A model generated the notes under the pieces. It worked only from the letters and a program-made list of their open reading frames with translations, made no database searches and was not told the origin of the DNA. A DNA stretch of 64,000 nucleotides from Candidatus Avimuribaculum pullicola (lineage in GTDB: Bacteria > Bacteroidota > Bacteroidia > Bacteroidales > Muribaculaceae). The position numbers and the translations under genes are program-made. This document shows positions 25,794 through 35,367 of the stretch, one piece after another. The stretch lies in the NCBI GenBank assembly GCA_018716295.1, contig DVKC01000030.1, forward strand, positions 1-64,000, in the 5' to 3' direction. The stretch's first letter is position 1. Each line of letters starts with the position of its first letter.

Positions 25794-27491
25794 TTATAAA
25801 GTCAGGGTTATGCCGTCAGGCAGTTCCACAAATATATCCTTGATGTATAGGAATTGGTGTGGACGTAGCGTAATGCCATCGGTCGATGACGCAAAGACGG
25901 TGTAAACGATTTTTTCAAGTCGTTCCAAGTCGTTAGAGCCATCATGTTCGGTGAGTGTGATTTCGAGTTCGTTGGTTGATTCTTGCCCATCGGGAGCTGC
26001 GGTGAACTTAAATTTGCTCACGTCGGTGTCAATGCCAGTGAGTTCATTGCCGGCAATGTCGTATAAGGCAACAGAAGCCTCAAGGTTGGCTGGGATGTCG
26101 GTGATACCTGTAGCGCGCACGATGATGCGGTTTGTCTTGTCGGCCACGTCTTCGAGGTCTTCGAGCAGGTTGTCGATCGAGTCGCGGTATTCGATGTTCA
26201 AGTTGCTAAACTTGAATGGCACTACAGCTTTATACTTTGCCGATACTGGATATTCCACACCCAATTCTATTTTTTGAGAACTGTTGGTACTTGCGAGAGT
26301 TAAGTCGTCGGAAGTTATTTCGATGCGCTCGGGAACGAATTGGAAAAGGTTGACAAGCGATGGTTCTACAGTGGTGGTATATCCATCGACATGTGCATCG
26401 AAATTGCTCAGTAGAATATTGTTCATGGCATCGGCTTGCACGTTGATGTTTACTGAGCAATCCGAGTTTTTGTTGCCTTTTATTGAAGCAAGATTGATGT
26501 CGAATGAACCTGGAATGTTGGCAGGATTAAGCAGGTCGAGGTATAAATACACTTCTTCGGGAGTGAATGACGTGTTGCCGGTACTAAGGAAATCGGGAAT
26601 GTTGTTGATGGCAATTTCCGAGCTCACGTTGGCATCGGTGTTGAAAATACCTGCCACACTGTTGAGTTCCACCGTTTCTTCGGTCATATAATATTCAAAT
26701 TCCACTTCCATTTCTTGCTGTGAAATATTGCCACTTATGTTGATGGCAGCATCGGCGGTGATGGTGACCGCTTCGGTGAAAACGAGGTATTTACGGCCAT
26801 CGGTGCGCGTGAATATGTATTGGTCTTGCTGTTCGGGAGTGATGTCGAACGATGCAACGGGAATGTCGCAGGTAAATGTATTTGATGTCGCATTCAGTGT
26901 CACTTCGTTTATCGAAAAACTGTTGCTGCCGTTGTCGAGTGTGACGAAGTCGGGGAATGTCATCGTGAGGTTTCGGAATGTGATGGCATCTATTCCAGCT
27001 GGTATCGGGTTTACAGCCATGCTAAGTGTGGTGATTACGTTGCCACCTTTGAAGTCGGCACTATAGAGTGCTTCAACTTCGCGTGGCAGAATTTCATCGA
27101 TGTTATAAAAGCCCGATGCTGATATCGCACCTATTTCAATAGTCGAACCGCTTGCCACTGCACCTATTTGTGGCAGTTGAATGTCGATATTGGAAAGCGC
27201 TGGTGTGAAATTGTGTACAGTTACATCATCGAGAGGTGAAATTTTAGTGTCGGTGCTTCCGTTTGAAGTAACCTCGTAGATTCCGTTGTTTTGCGTTAAG
27301 GTTTCAGATTCTTCGATAATGCGGTTTACATAGATGGTGTCGGTGTGGCCCACAGGTACCCTGAACTGTTGCCCAATCTGGATGTCGCTGTTGATGTCTT
27401 TCGACAAGTCGTAGGCGTCATCGCACGACACGAAACACAATGATGCGGCGAGCATTGCGTAGGATAAGATACGTGTTGAATTTGTGAACAT
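25794..27491 (-). CDS. Large hypothetical lipoprotein
   Basis: A 565-residue protein with lipobox FVSC (Cys23) followed by DDAYDLSKDINSDIQIG, a phrase seen at the start of several Bacteroidales lipoproteins. The rest is beta-rich, Thr/Asn/Asp-rich, with no catalytic motif seen. It is the first gene of the operon with the DUF5723 barrel protein, so they may form an outer-membrane pair. A complete promoter lies at 27595-27625. Confidence 0.7.
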   Translation of the reverse strand: MFTNSTRILSYAMLAASLCFVSCDDAYDLSKDINSDIQIGQQFRVPVGHTDTIYVNRIIEESETLTQNNGIYEVTSNGSTDTKISPLDDVTVHNFTPALSNIDIQLPQIGAVASGSTIEIGAISASGFYNIDEILPREVEALYSADFKGGNVITTLSMAVNPIPAGIDAITFRNLTMTFPDFVTLDNGSNSFSINEVTLNATSNTFTCDIPVASFDITPEQQDQYIFTRTDGRKYLVFTEAVTITADAAINISGNISQQEMEVEFEYYMTEETVELNSVAGIFNTDANVSSEIAINNIPDFLSTGNTSFTPEEVYLYLDLLNPANIPGSFDINLASIKGNKNSDCSVNINVQADAMNNILLSNFDAHVDGYTTTVEPSLVNLFQFVPERIEITSDDLTLASTNSSQKIELGVEYPVSAKYKAVVPFKFSNLNIEYRDSIDNLLEDLEDVADKTNRIIVRATGITDIPANLEASVALYDIAGNELTGIDTDVSKFKFTAAPDGQESTNELEITLTEHDGSNDLERLEKIVYTVFASSTDGITLRPHQFLYIKDIFVELPDGITLTL

Positions 27492-27594
27492 AATATAAAA
27501 ATAAGTAGTATTGTGAATTCTATTACCCTCTAATAAAGCATATCAGTTGTATGTAGGCACTATATTTGCTTGTTAAGATATGCCAAAATTTCTA

Positions 27595-27625
27595 CAAAAG
27601 TAGTATTTTTTATTGTCAAGCCAAA
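27595..27625 (-). promoter_or_regulatory. Promoter of the lipoprotein-DUF5723-dus operon
   Basis: On the minus strand TTTG (27622-27625), 19 nt, then TACTTTTG (27595-27602). The leader to the start at 27491 is about 100 nt. Confidence 0.75.
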
Positions 27626-27712
27626 ACAATATATTAATTTTATCCTCTGCAATTAAACTTATTGCCACAACACACATCTAAATAGTAAAATGTAAAGGAA
27701 GGAGATGCTGTT

Positions 27713-29200
27713 ATGAAACTGCGATTATTGATATTATCGGCAAGTGTGTCGTGCGTGGCGGCATTTAATGCTGCGGCGCAAGGCTATGATGATATTTATT
27801 ATGATAGTTCTAAAGAAGATGAGGTGACTGTCAAAAAAGAAGAGAAAAGCCCCGAAGTGCACGTGGTGGATATGAGCGACCGCGATATTGTGGCCGATTA
27901 TTTTACCGCCGACCAGACTGCAGGGTGGGAAGGTAACATCGTGGATATGCGCGATGTGGATGAGTATAACCGCCAAGGTGATTATTACCTGGCTCAAGCT
28001 GCTGCTACCGATACGGTGCCGGCCGACACGCTCGCTGTAGGCGGCAATGGTGATACATTCCAGTACACCGAGCGCATCAGGCGTTTCCACGATCCTGACG
28101 TAATAGCCGAGTCGGATGACGAAGAGCTTGTGAACTTGTATGTTTACACGCGCCCCGATGTCAATATCATTGTCGGATCGCCAACTACGGCTTATGTCAG
28201 CCCATGGGGTGCCACTGTTTCGTTTGGCAGTTCGGTGTGGTATGATGCTTGGATTGATCCATGGTATTACGACACATGGTATTATGATCCGTGGTATTAT
28301 CGCCCATATTGGTATTATAGCTACCGTCCATGGTATTGGTCGTGGAGTTGGGGCTGGGGTGTGCCTTATTACGCCCATCACCATCATCACCATTATGGTT
28401 GGTGGCATCCGGCACCATCGCACCATCGTCCATATAGGACATATTCGGGTGCAGGCCGACGCTTGTATGCCAACAATGGGCATAGCGGATATGTTGGAGG
28501 TACTCGTGGCTCAGGTACCAGGCCGACAACGACGGTTGGCGGACGTACTGGTGGCCGGCGAGGAGTAAGCAGCTTTACCACAAATGGCGGTCGCCGTCAA
28601 GCTGCAAATGTTAATAGTGGCAATCGAAGGAATGTCGTATCTACAGGGACTGCATCGTTGAACCGATACAGGTCGCGTATCAATAAGACTGTAGCATCAA
28701 GCAACTTGGGTGGTAGAAGACAAACCACGGCCATAACTGGTGGAAATCGTGTGACAACCTCGGGCAGAGTGAACAGCGGGACGACTACAAACCGTATCAA
28801 CCGTGTAACCACTGGTTCTTCGGTAAGACGTGGTTCGGCAGTAAATCGTGGCACGAGTGCGACAACTATGCGCCAGCAACGGACCAATCAATTGAATCGC
28901 CATTCAACACTTGGCGGCAGCAACCGTTCGGCTTATGGCACATCGCGTCAATCGAGCGGATATCGTTCCACAAGTCGAGGAACATCCTATTATAGGTCAA
29001 ACCGTAGTGGTACATCGAGTTATAACCGTGGTGTGACTAATTACAACCGTGGCAGCAGTAGGTCGTCATCATATCGCCAGTCGAGAAGCACGTCGAGCTA
29101 CAATCGTGGCAGCAGTAGCTACCGTTCGTCCTCCCGTAGCAGTGGAGTGTCACGCAGTAGCGGCGTGTCGCGAGGCGGTGGCGGACGTGGACGCAGATAA
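27713..29200 (+). CDS. Exported low-complexity Tyr/Trp/His and Ser/Arg/Gly-rich protein
   Basis: A 495-residue protein with a signal peptide (about 1-22, NAAAQ). Residues about 180-240 are extremely aromatic (repeats such as PWYYDTWYYDPWYYRPYWYY) and end in a run of six His. The C-terminal ~250 residues are composed mainly of Ser, Arg, Gly, Thr, Asn and Tyr with motifs like SSYRSSSRSSGVSR and a GGGGRGRR end. No enzyme domain is seen. The composition suggests a disordered, sticky or metal-binding surface or matrix protein. Related aromatic-rich proteins occur in Bacteroidales, but I know no function. Confidence 0.7.
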   Translation: MKLRLLILSASVSCVAAFNAAAQGYDDIYYDSSKEDEVTVKKEEKSPEVHVVDMSDRDIVADYFTADQTAGWEGNIVDMRDVDEYNRQGDYYLAQAAATDTVPADTLAVGGNGDTFQYTERIRRFHDPDVIAESDDEELVNLYVYTRPDVNIIVGSPTTAYVSPWGATVSFGSSVWYDAWIDPWYYDTWYYDPWYYRPYWYYSYRPWYWSWSWGWGVPYYAHHHHHHYGWWHPAPSHHRPYRTYSGAGRRLYANNGHSGYVGGTRGSGTRPTTTVGGRTGGRRGVSSFTTNGGRRQAANVNSGNRRNVVSTGTASLNRYRSRINKTVASSNLGGRRQTTAITGGNRVTTSGRVNSGTTTNRINRVTTGSSVRRGSAVNRGTSATTMRQQRTNQLNRHSTLGGSNRSAYGTSRQSSGYRSTSRGTSYYRSNRSGTSSYNRGVTNYNRGSSRSSSYRQSRSTSSYNRGSSSYRSSSRSSGVSRSSGVSRGGGGRGRR

Positions 29201-29309
29201 ATGCACGCGAGATGCGCCTAATGGAAATAATATAGGGTAAAATTGTGCCGACTTGCATTCTGCGGGCGGCACAAAATTTAAAATAACACTGTTTAAAAGG
29301 AAACCAATT

Positions 29310-30932
29310 ATGCGTAAATATATTATAGTTTCAACGCTTTTGCTGCCAATGGCAGCATCGCTGATGGCACAATCGGCATTTGACTTGTACCAGTATTCAC
29401 AGCGCGATATGCGTGGGACAGCACGGTATATGTCGATGGCTGGTGCTTTTACTGCGCTTGGCGGCGATTTGTCGGCTATCAACCTTAATCCTGGAGGAAT
29501 AGGCATTTATCGTAGTTCCGATGTGGGTATAACGCTCGACTTCAATATAGGTAGCAGTACGACCGAAAGTAGCACGTCGAAAGTCGATACCGACCGTTTC
29601 AAATTCTACTGTAACAATGCCGGGTATGTGGGAGCATCGCGGTTGGATTCGGATGTGATGCCAAATATCAACTGGGGTTTTACCTATAACCGCGCGGCAT
29701 CGTTCAACCGCCATTACCGTGGCGTGGTGGGTAATATAAGCAATTCATTCTCTAATTATATGGCTGGCGTGGCCAATAACAATGGTACGCCTGTCGAAGA
29801 CTTGGCTTTCGGGGATTATTTTGATCCGTATATCGATGGCAATGCCGGGTGGATGGAAATATTGGCTTATAACTCTTATCTAATAAATATGGTTGACGGC
29901 CGTTATCAAGGTTTGATGGGTAACGGCACTACAGGAAGTGCCACTTTTGAAACTATAGAATCGGGTGGCGTGGATGATTTTACGTTTAATTTTGGCGGAA
30001 ATTTGTCAAATGTGCTTTACTGGGGCGTTAGTATCGGCATTAGTTCGATAGAGCATAATATCGATACCTATTATGGTGAGAATTTGCAAAACGCCGAGGT
30101 CATAGGTTATTACCATGATCAGAGTACGGGACAAGATTATGAACAGTTGGGCAAGGGTTCGGCCGACTATGAGGTGCATAATTACAGCCGGACAACTGGC
30201 ACTGGGGTTAATTTTAAGATGGGGTTTATCTTTAAGCCCATCAACGAATTGCGACTGGGATTTGCGTTCCACACACCCACTTATTATTCACTCACAAATG
30301 AGTATATTGCCGATGTGAGATTTAATTACAACGGTGAGGATATGATACCTATTAATGATATATCCTATCTTAACGAGGGTTATATCGACGAATTTTATTA
30401 TAATATGCGCACTCCGTGGCGTTTCACGGCAGGTGCGGCTGCCGTGATAGGACAGAGCGGCATATTAAGCTTCGATTATGAGTACGTTGGCAACCAAACC
30501 ATGTATGCCGGTGATGATTATGGTGAATTTTCCGATGTCATAAATAGCGTGAAAGACTATTACAAGCCTTCGCATATATTCAAGGTGGGTGCCGAGTATA
30601 AGTTGACCAGTAATTTCAGCGTTCGTGCCGGTTATTCTTACCAGACATCGGCTTCTACCAGCACGGTAAGCGATGGTTGGGATAATATTGCTACCACCTT
30701 GTTGCCGGCGAGTTATGAAGTTGAAAACAATCTACAGCACATCACGTTCGGTATAGGTTACAGGTATAACAGGTTTTACACCGATTTGGCGTTTGTCCAC
30801 CGCGACCGTCAAAGTGAGTACCATGCATTCTCACCAGTTGTATATACCGATGGCAGCCGCGATTTGGCACCTACGGCCAAGATGAACAATTATGATAACC
30901 AGATTGTGTGGACATTGGGAATACGTTTTTGA
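29310..30932 (+). CDS. OmpP1/FadL-family outer-membrane transport protein
   Basis: A 540-residue beta-barrel protein with a signal peptide (about 1-19, LMAQ). The N-terminal GTARYMSMAGAFTALGGDLS...NPGGIGIYR matches the hatch region of OmpP1/FadL-type porins. The C-terminus (QIVWTLGIRF) ends in Phe as expected for BAM recognition. Such proteins move hydrophobic compounds across the outer membrane. The ATG at 29310 gives a clean signal peptide. rdgB follows 11 bp downstream. Confidence 0.82.
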   Translation: MRKYIIVSTLLLPMAASLMAQSAFDLYQYSQRDMRGTARYMSMAGAFTALGGDLSAINLNPGGIGIYRSSDVGITLDFNIGSSTTESSTSKVDTDRFKFYCNNAGYVGASRLDSDVMPNINWGFTYNRAASFNRHYRGVVGNISNSFSNYMAGVANNNGTPVEDLAFGDYFDPYIDGNAGWMEILAYNSYLINMVDGRYQGLMGNGTTGSATFETIESGGVDDFTFNFGGNLSNVLYWGVSIGISSIEHNIDTYYGENLQNAEVIGYYHDQSTGQDYEQLGKGSADYEVHNYSRTTGTGVNFKMGFIFKPINELRLGFAFHTPTYYSLTNEYIADVRFNYNGEDMIPINDISYLNEGYIDEFYYNMRTPWRFTAGAAAVIGQSGILSFDYEYVGNQTMYAGDDYGEFSDVINSVKDYYKPSHIFKVGAEYKLTSNFSVRAGYSYQTSASTSTVSDGWDNIATTLLPASYEVENNLQHITFGIGYRYNRFYTDLAFVHRDRQSEYHAFSPVVYTDGSRDLAPTAKMNNYDNQIVWTLGIRF

Positions 30933-30943
30933 TTACAAGAGAT

Positions 30944-31531
30944 ATGGAAATAGTATTTGCTACACATAATAAAAACAAATTGCGCGAACTGCAAGAGATA
31001 TTGGCTGGTTGTGATATCAGAATATTGGGACTTGCCGACATTGGTTGCAACGAGGAAATAGAAGAGAATGCGACAACGATAGAGGGCAATGCCATGGTAA
31101 AGGCTCGTTATGTAAAGTTGCATTATGGTTATGACTGTTTTGCCGATGATACAGGATTGATGATTGATGCTCTTGATGGTGCGCCAGGCGTGTATTCCGC
31201 CAGGTTTGCCGGTGATGATTGTAATAGCGAGCGAAACATCGACAAGGTTTTGCAGCTTATGGAAGGTGCAAAAGACCGCAAGGCACGGTTTGTGACAGTC
31301 ATCGCATTGTGCAAGGGAGAAGTCGAAACGACGTTTGAAGGTGAAGTGCAAGGTGAAATTCTCACTTGTCGGCGCGGAGCTGGAGGGTTTGGCTATGACA
31401 GTATTTTTGAACCAGAGCAATGTGGGCTTACATTTGCCGAAATGTCGCCAGAGCAGAAGAATGGCATAAGCCATCGAGGTCGCGCAGTAAAGAAGTTGGT
31501 GGCTTATTTGTCGGGCGAGCTGGCAATGTAA
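30944..31531 (+). CDS. rdgB: RdgB/HAM1-family non-canonical purine NTP pyrophosphatase
   Basis: A 195-residue enzyme that hydrolyses dITP/XTP to monophosphates. It has the substrate-binding ATHNKNKLRELQ at the N-terminus, FADDTGLMIDALDGAPGVYSARFAG split over the active site, GAGGFGYDSIF and SHRGRA. The start at 30944 (MEIVFATHNK) is chosen by family alignment; an in-frame ATG at 30908 lies inside the preceding gene. The 3' end overlaps the convergent ORF by 28 bp. Confidence 0.94.
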   Translation: MEIVFATHNKNKLRELQEILAGCDIRILGLADIGCNEEIEENATTIEGNAMVKARYVKLHYGYDCFADDTGLMIDALDGAPGVYSARFAGDDCNSERNIDKVLQLMEGAKDRKARFVTVIALCKGEVETTFEGEVQGEILTCRRGAGGFGYDSIFEPEQCGLTFAEMSPEQKNGISHRGRAVKKLVAYLSGELAM

Positions 31532-32049
31532 GTTGTTGCCGCCATTGTTTTCCGATAAAATTTGACAGTTAAAAGGGCAATGTTTTCATTGCTCTTTTTT
31601 GTTGATATTATGGTTGACTTTGCTTGTAATTCGGCAGGAAGAAGTTGCATGGCTGTGCGTGATGTGCATATAATGCCGTCGAAGCGTTTCAATCTCCACA
31701 GTTGGCGAAGTGATGGCTTGAAATTGTCATTAATGGTGGCAATGTTGATGGCATTTGGGTCATCGCAGATTCTTAGACCTGATGAATGGAATATGAATGG
31801 GGTTTTGTAACCATCGATGCGTACGGCAAGATGGCGCGTGAGCCATTTGTGCCGCATTATATATAGGTGACCGTGTCGGGCGAGGTCGAGTCGGTAACGT
31901 TCTTTGTTGGCAATAGCGTTGTGATATTCCACAAATCGCAATTTCACATCATGCCGTGGTAGCAGCCCGCGTATCAGCCTTGCCCATGAAAAGCTCTCGA
32001 CACCTGAGCTTTGTAGGTTGAAGATGATATTGTCGAGATAGACAATCAT
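31504..32049 (-). CDS. Short glycosyltransferase-like protein (possibly truncated)
   Basis: A 181-residue protein. The N-terminus IVYLDNIIFNLQSSGVESFSWARLI and the phrase FHSSGLRICDDPNAINIATINDNF resemble the N-terminal Rossmann domain of GT-B family-1 transferases. The C-terminal nucleotide-sugar domain is absent, and the tail (from about residue 140) is Lys/Thr-rich and unlike a GT. It may be a truncated gene. It starts 3 bp after the phospholipase stop and converges into rdgB. Confidence 0.45.
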   Translation of the reverse strand: MIVYLDNIIFNLQSSGVESFSWARLIRGLLPRHDVKLRFVEYHNAIANKERYRLDLARHGHLYIMRHKWLTRHLAVRIDGYKTPFIFHSSGLRICDDPNAINIATINDNFKPSLRQLWRLKRFDGIICTSRTAMQLLPAELQAKSTIISTKKSNENIALLTVKFYRKTMAATTYIASSPDK

Positions 32050-32052
32050 AGG

Positions 32053-32892
32053 TTAATAATCACTGAAGAAATCGGGCTTAATGACAATGCCAGCTCTCAG
32101 GCGGGAATGAAATTTGTTGTAATCGAGCAAGTTCTCGCCATATCCGTTGTAATACTGTATGAACAGGTATTGGTTGTCTTTCTTGAAGAGGCGGTAATTC
32201 AGTTCGACGATGAGGTTGAAGTTGAAATTCCATCCCTGCCGTTTAATGGCGGTTATAGCCATGCCGAAACGGCGGTCGCGTGAAGTGACTTGTATGCCAG
32301 TTTGGTAAATACCGCAATATTTCAATATATCTTTGTTGTTTTCCCCGTCGATGATTGGAATCCAGTATTTGCCATGTATCATGAATTGAGGGTCGATGTA
32401 GATGTTGGCGGCAAACGAAATTTTATTCCAGCTACGAGAGTCTTCGCCGTCACGACCGTTAGATTCATGTTCAAGCATGAGCATGGTTTTTCCTATAAGC
32501 TTGTCCTTGACAATAAGTAGTTTGGCGATACCTATACCAGGGTTGAAATTGAGGTCGCGCATTGGCAATGACTCTTCAAACACGTTCCACATGCACTTTT
32601 GTGAGTATGTGAGGAACAGGTAGGTGTTGAATGGCAATGTACTTTTTGTGAGCCGTTGTGCGATGCTTATTTGGAATTTGACATCAGAGTTGGTGCGTGT
32701 GGGCTTGTCGCCTATCGAAGTGCCCACTATGAAATAGTTGTCGCGGAAAAGCGTGAAGTATGGGCCGTTGTCGAATTGTGCACGTATGCTGTCGGCATTG
32801 AAGCTGCCGACAGCCTTGTTGTTGACAATCTGGGCGAAGGCGGTCAAGTTGAGAATCAATAATAATGTTGCAAAAACAATCTTTTTCGACAT
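32053..32892 (-). CDS. pldA: Outer-membrane phospholipase A (OMPLA)
   Basis: A 279-residue protein with a signal peptide (about 1-20, TAFAQ) and a beta-barrel. The motif HESNGRDGEDSRSWN (142-156) carries the OMPLA triad at identical spacing: His142, Ser144 and Asn156. It hydrolyses misplaced outer-leaflet phospholipids, usually after Ca-dependent dimerisation. The ATG at 32892 is chosen because it gives a proper signal peptide and lies just after the -7 element; the longer open frame is not protein-like. The short GT-like gene follows. Confidence 0.88.
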   Translation of the reverse strand: MSKKIVFATLLLILNLTAFAQIVNNKAVGSFNADSIRAQFDNGPYFTLFRDNYFIVGTSIGDKPTRTNSDVKFQISIAQRLTKSTLPFNTYLFLTYSQKCMWNVFEESLPMRDLNFNPGIGIAKLLIVKDKLIGKTMLMLEHESNGRDGEDSRSWNKISFAANIYIDPQFMIHGKYWIPIIDGENNKDILKYCGIYQTGIQVTSRDRRFGMAITAIKRQGWNFNFNLIVELNYRLFKKDNQYLFIQYYNGYGENLLDYNKFHSRLRAGIVIKPDFFSDY

Positions 32893-32908
32893 AAAAAAGA
32901 ATTTTGTG

Positions 32909-32916
32909 CAAAGGTA
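32909..32916 (-). promoter_or_regulatory. pldA promoter -7 element
   Basis: Minus-strand TACCTTTG matches TAnnTTTG exactly, 16 nt before the start codon. No clear -33. Confidence 0.6.
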
Positions 32917-33060
32917 ACTAAATTTTGTATATTGGCTTGATTGCAATTTATGCCAAATGTAATAATATATGGCATGTTTCGCCAATTTTGGCTGCGCGTC
33001 GCATAGCTCGTAGTGGTCGAAGCCAAAGAATACTGCGGGCGGCAAGTATGTTGGGATATT

Positions 33061-33092
33061 TTTGGCTGTGACCGAATTTATTGCTAAATTTG
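33061..33092 (+). promoter_or_regulatory. Promoter of the cobalamin-uptake operon
   Basis: TTTG (33061-33064), 20 nt, TAAATTTG (33085-33092). Transcription would start near 33100, at the 5' end of the riboswitch. Confidence 0.85.
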
Positions 33093-33099
33093 CTGCGTC

Positions 33100-33275
33100 G
33101 TTCAATAAAGGCGTTGTCCTGTCAACGCTTGGAACCGGGTGCAAATCCCGGGCAGTACTCGCTGCCGTAACTCCATAAATGCCTGGAGTGTAGTCACTGA
33201 GCTATATGAAATTGAAGCTTGGGAAGGCTACATTCGTGAAACAGGGGAGAAGCCGGAATACAGATTGCACGATTG
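33100..33275 (+). promoter_or_regulatory. Cobalamin riboswitch 1
   Basis: The conserved order of a cobalamin aptamer is present: GGGTGCAAATCCCGGGCAGT, then CGCTGCCGTAACTCC, a B12-box form AGTCACTGAGC (33192-33202), GGGAAGGCTAC and AGAAGCCGGAATACAG. It sits between a full promoter and btuB and should lower BtuB expression when cobalamin is abundant. No intrinsic terminator is seen after it, so control may be at translation. Confidence 0.9.
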
Positions 33276-33339
33276 AAAGTATGTTTAACTGCCTGCGAGG
33301 TGTTTGCCTATGGCGATAATCGGGCATAAATTGTACGCA

Positions 33340-35367
33340 ATGCAAATAAAATTTTTGGTGTGCATGTCATTGGCGTTGCTATTTGCTGTCAGTGTGTATG
33401 CACGTCCTTTGGAAGTAAGCGATGGCGAAGTGTTTCTTGATTCGGTTATGTCGATTCAAGAAGTAAGTGTTGTCGGTAAGAAACATGCCGAAATTATCAA
33501 GCCTCAAACACTGAGTGGCGTGCAACTTTCGCGGCTGAATAGCCAGACTGTTGCCGATGCCTTACGGTATTTTTCGGGAGTGCAATTGAAAGATTATGGG
33601 GGCATTGGAGGTATAAAAACTGTGAATATACGCAGCATGGGTACTAACCATGTGGGAGTGTTCTATAATGGCATACAACTGGGCAATGCACAGAATGGGC
33701 AAGTTGACTTGGGGCGTTATTCGCTCGATAATATAGAAGAAATTTCGCTTTATAACGGGCAAAAGAGCAACATATTCCAGAGTGCCAAGGATTTTGCGTC
33801 GTCGAGTGCAATATATATCTATACCAAACGACCCACTTTTGCGCCAGGAAAGAATTACCAGGTGATGGTGCAAATGAAAACAGGCAGTTTCGGCCTTGCC
33901 AACCCGTCGGTGGTGTGGAATCAACGTCTGAGCGACAATGTAACTATGTCGGCAAACGCCGAATATACATACGCTAACGGAAAATATAAGTTTCACTATC
34001 GTCGTTTGCAGCTTAATGGCGATGTCGCATACGATACTACGGCGACCCGGCAGAATGGTGATGTCGAGGCTGTACGTGCCGAATTGGGGGTATATGGCAG
34101 GTTGCGCGACGGGCGTTGGAATATCAATGGATATTTCTATACATCGCAGCGGGGCATACCTGGTGCAATAGTCAACAATGTGTTTCGCCGTGGTGAACGG
34201 CAGTGGGATAAAAGTGCTTTTGGACAAGGGGCTTTTGAGAAAAAATTTTCAAATGTATATTCATTGAAGATTAGTGGCAAGTTTGCATGGGATTATTCCC
34301 GCTACTTGCGCGATGATGAAAAGGAGCTTTACCTGAACAATCATTACTATCAAAAAGAGGTATATGTGTCGGTCGCCAATTTGTTTGCTATCACCGACTG
34401 GTGGAATGTGTCGGCTTCGGCCGACTTGCAATGGAATGCAATGGATGCCGACCTCGTGGACTTTGCTTATCCTACACGATGGACCGAGCTTGGAGCTATT
34501 GCTACGGCAGTGACACTCGGCCGTTTCAATGCCCAGGCAAGTCTGCTCGGCACATTTATCCAAGAATCGGCACGCTCGCGCAAGGCTTATACTGCAGGCC
34601 CTAATAGGCATGAGTTGTCGCCGGCGGTGTTTGTGAATTATAGCCCATTTGATAGTGATTGGTTTGAGGTATATGGCTTTTTTAAGAAGATTTTCCGTAT
34701 GCCCACGTTTAATGACTTGTATTATACCGAGATGGGCAATGCCAACTTGGAGCCAGAATATACCTACCAGTATGACATGGGTTTCTCGGTGAACCGTAAT
34801 TTGGAGCATACTTTTTTCGACTTTGTGGGTGTGAAAGCCGATGCGTATTATAATTATGTGACTAACAAGATTATAGCATATCCCACCGGCAAGCAGTTTC
34901 GCTGGACAATGATAAATCTGGGGAAAGTGCGCATTGCCGGACTTGAAGTATCGGGCGACGTGGCGGCTCATATCGGCAAGGTGAATATGAAGTTGCACTC
35001 GCAATATACATTCCAGCGAGCCCGAGATTATACCGACCCTTCTGATTCATTCTATGGCGACCAAATTCCTTATATACCGCGCCATAGTGTGTCGGTGTCA
35101 TATAATGCCAATTACCGTGGTTGGGATTTCAATTATTCATTTATCTACACGGGGAAACGCTATAACGAACAGGAAAACAACCTCTACAATTTTGAGCCAC
35201 CATGGTACACCCACGACTTGTCGTTGTCAAAGGAACTGAACGTTGGCCAGGTGCGATTGCGCATAGTGGGCGAGTTGAACAATGTGTTTAACCAAGATTA
35301 TGAGGTAATACATAATTATCCGATGCCAGGGCGTAACTTTCGTATAACAGCAAAATTGACGATATGA
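33340..35367 (+). CDS. btuB: TonB-dependent cobalamin receptor (BtuB-type)
   Basis: A 675-residue outer-membrane receptor. The signal peptide is about 1-21. The plug domain (about 35-150) has LNSQTVADALRYFSGVQLKDYGGIGG and INIRSMG-type motifs, followed by a 22-strand barrel ending in a FRITAKLTI terminal strand. Assignment to cobalamin rests on the riboswitch upstream and the BtuG-like lipoprotein gene overlapping its 3' end by 4 nt. It has no N-terminal carboxypeptidase-like domain, unlike SusC proteins. Starts at 33310 or 33340 are possible; 33340 gives the cleaner signal peptide. Confidence 0.9.
   Translation: MQIKFLVCMSLALLFAVSVYARPLEVSDGEVFLDSVMSIQEVSVVGKKHAEIIKPQTLSGVQLSRLNSQTVADALRYFSGVQLKDYGGIGGIKTVNIRSMGTNHVGVFYNGIQLGNAQNGQVDLGRYSLDNIEEISLYNGQKSNIFQSAKDFASSSAIYIYTKRPTFAPGKNYQVMVQMKTGSFGLANPSVVWNQRLSDNVTMSANAEYTYANGKYKFHYRRLQLNGDVAYDTTATRQNGDVEAVRAELGVYGRLRDGRWNINGYFYTSQRGIPGAIVNNVFRRGERQWDKSAFGQGAFEKKFSNVYSLKISGKFAWDYSRYLRDDEKELYLNNHYYQKEVYVSVANLFAITDWWNVSASADLQWNAMDADLVDFAYPTRWTELGAIATAVTLGRFNAQASLLGTFIQESARSRKAYTAGPNRHELSPAVFVNYSPFDSDWFEVYGFFKKIFRMPTFNDLYYTEMGNANLEPEYTYQYDMGFSVNRNLEHTFFDFVGVKADAYYNYVTNKIIAYPTGKQFRWTMINLGKVRIAGLEVSGDVAAHIGKVNMKLHSQYTFQRARDYTDPSDSFYGDQIPYIPRHSVSVSYNANYRGWDFNYSFIYTGKRYNEQENNLYNFEPPWYTHDLSLSKELNVGQVRLRIVGELNNVFNQDYEVIHNYPMPGRNFRITAKLTI

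Noticed and set aside
28376..28395. Engineered His tag
   Set aside because: The six His codons lie inside a natural aromatic/His-rich block of an exported protein.
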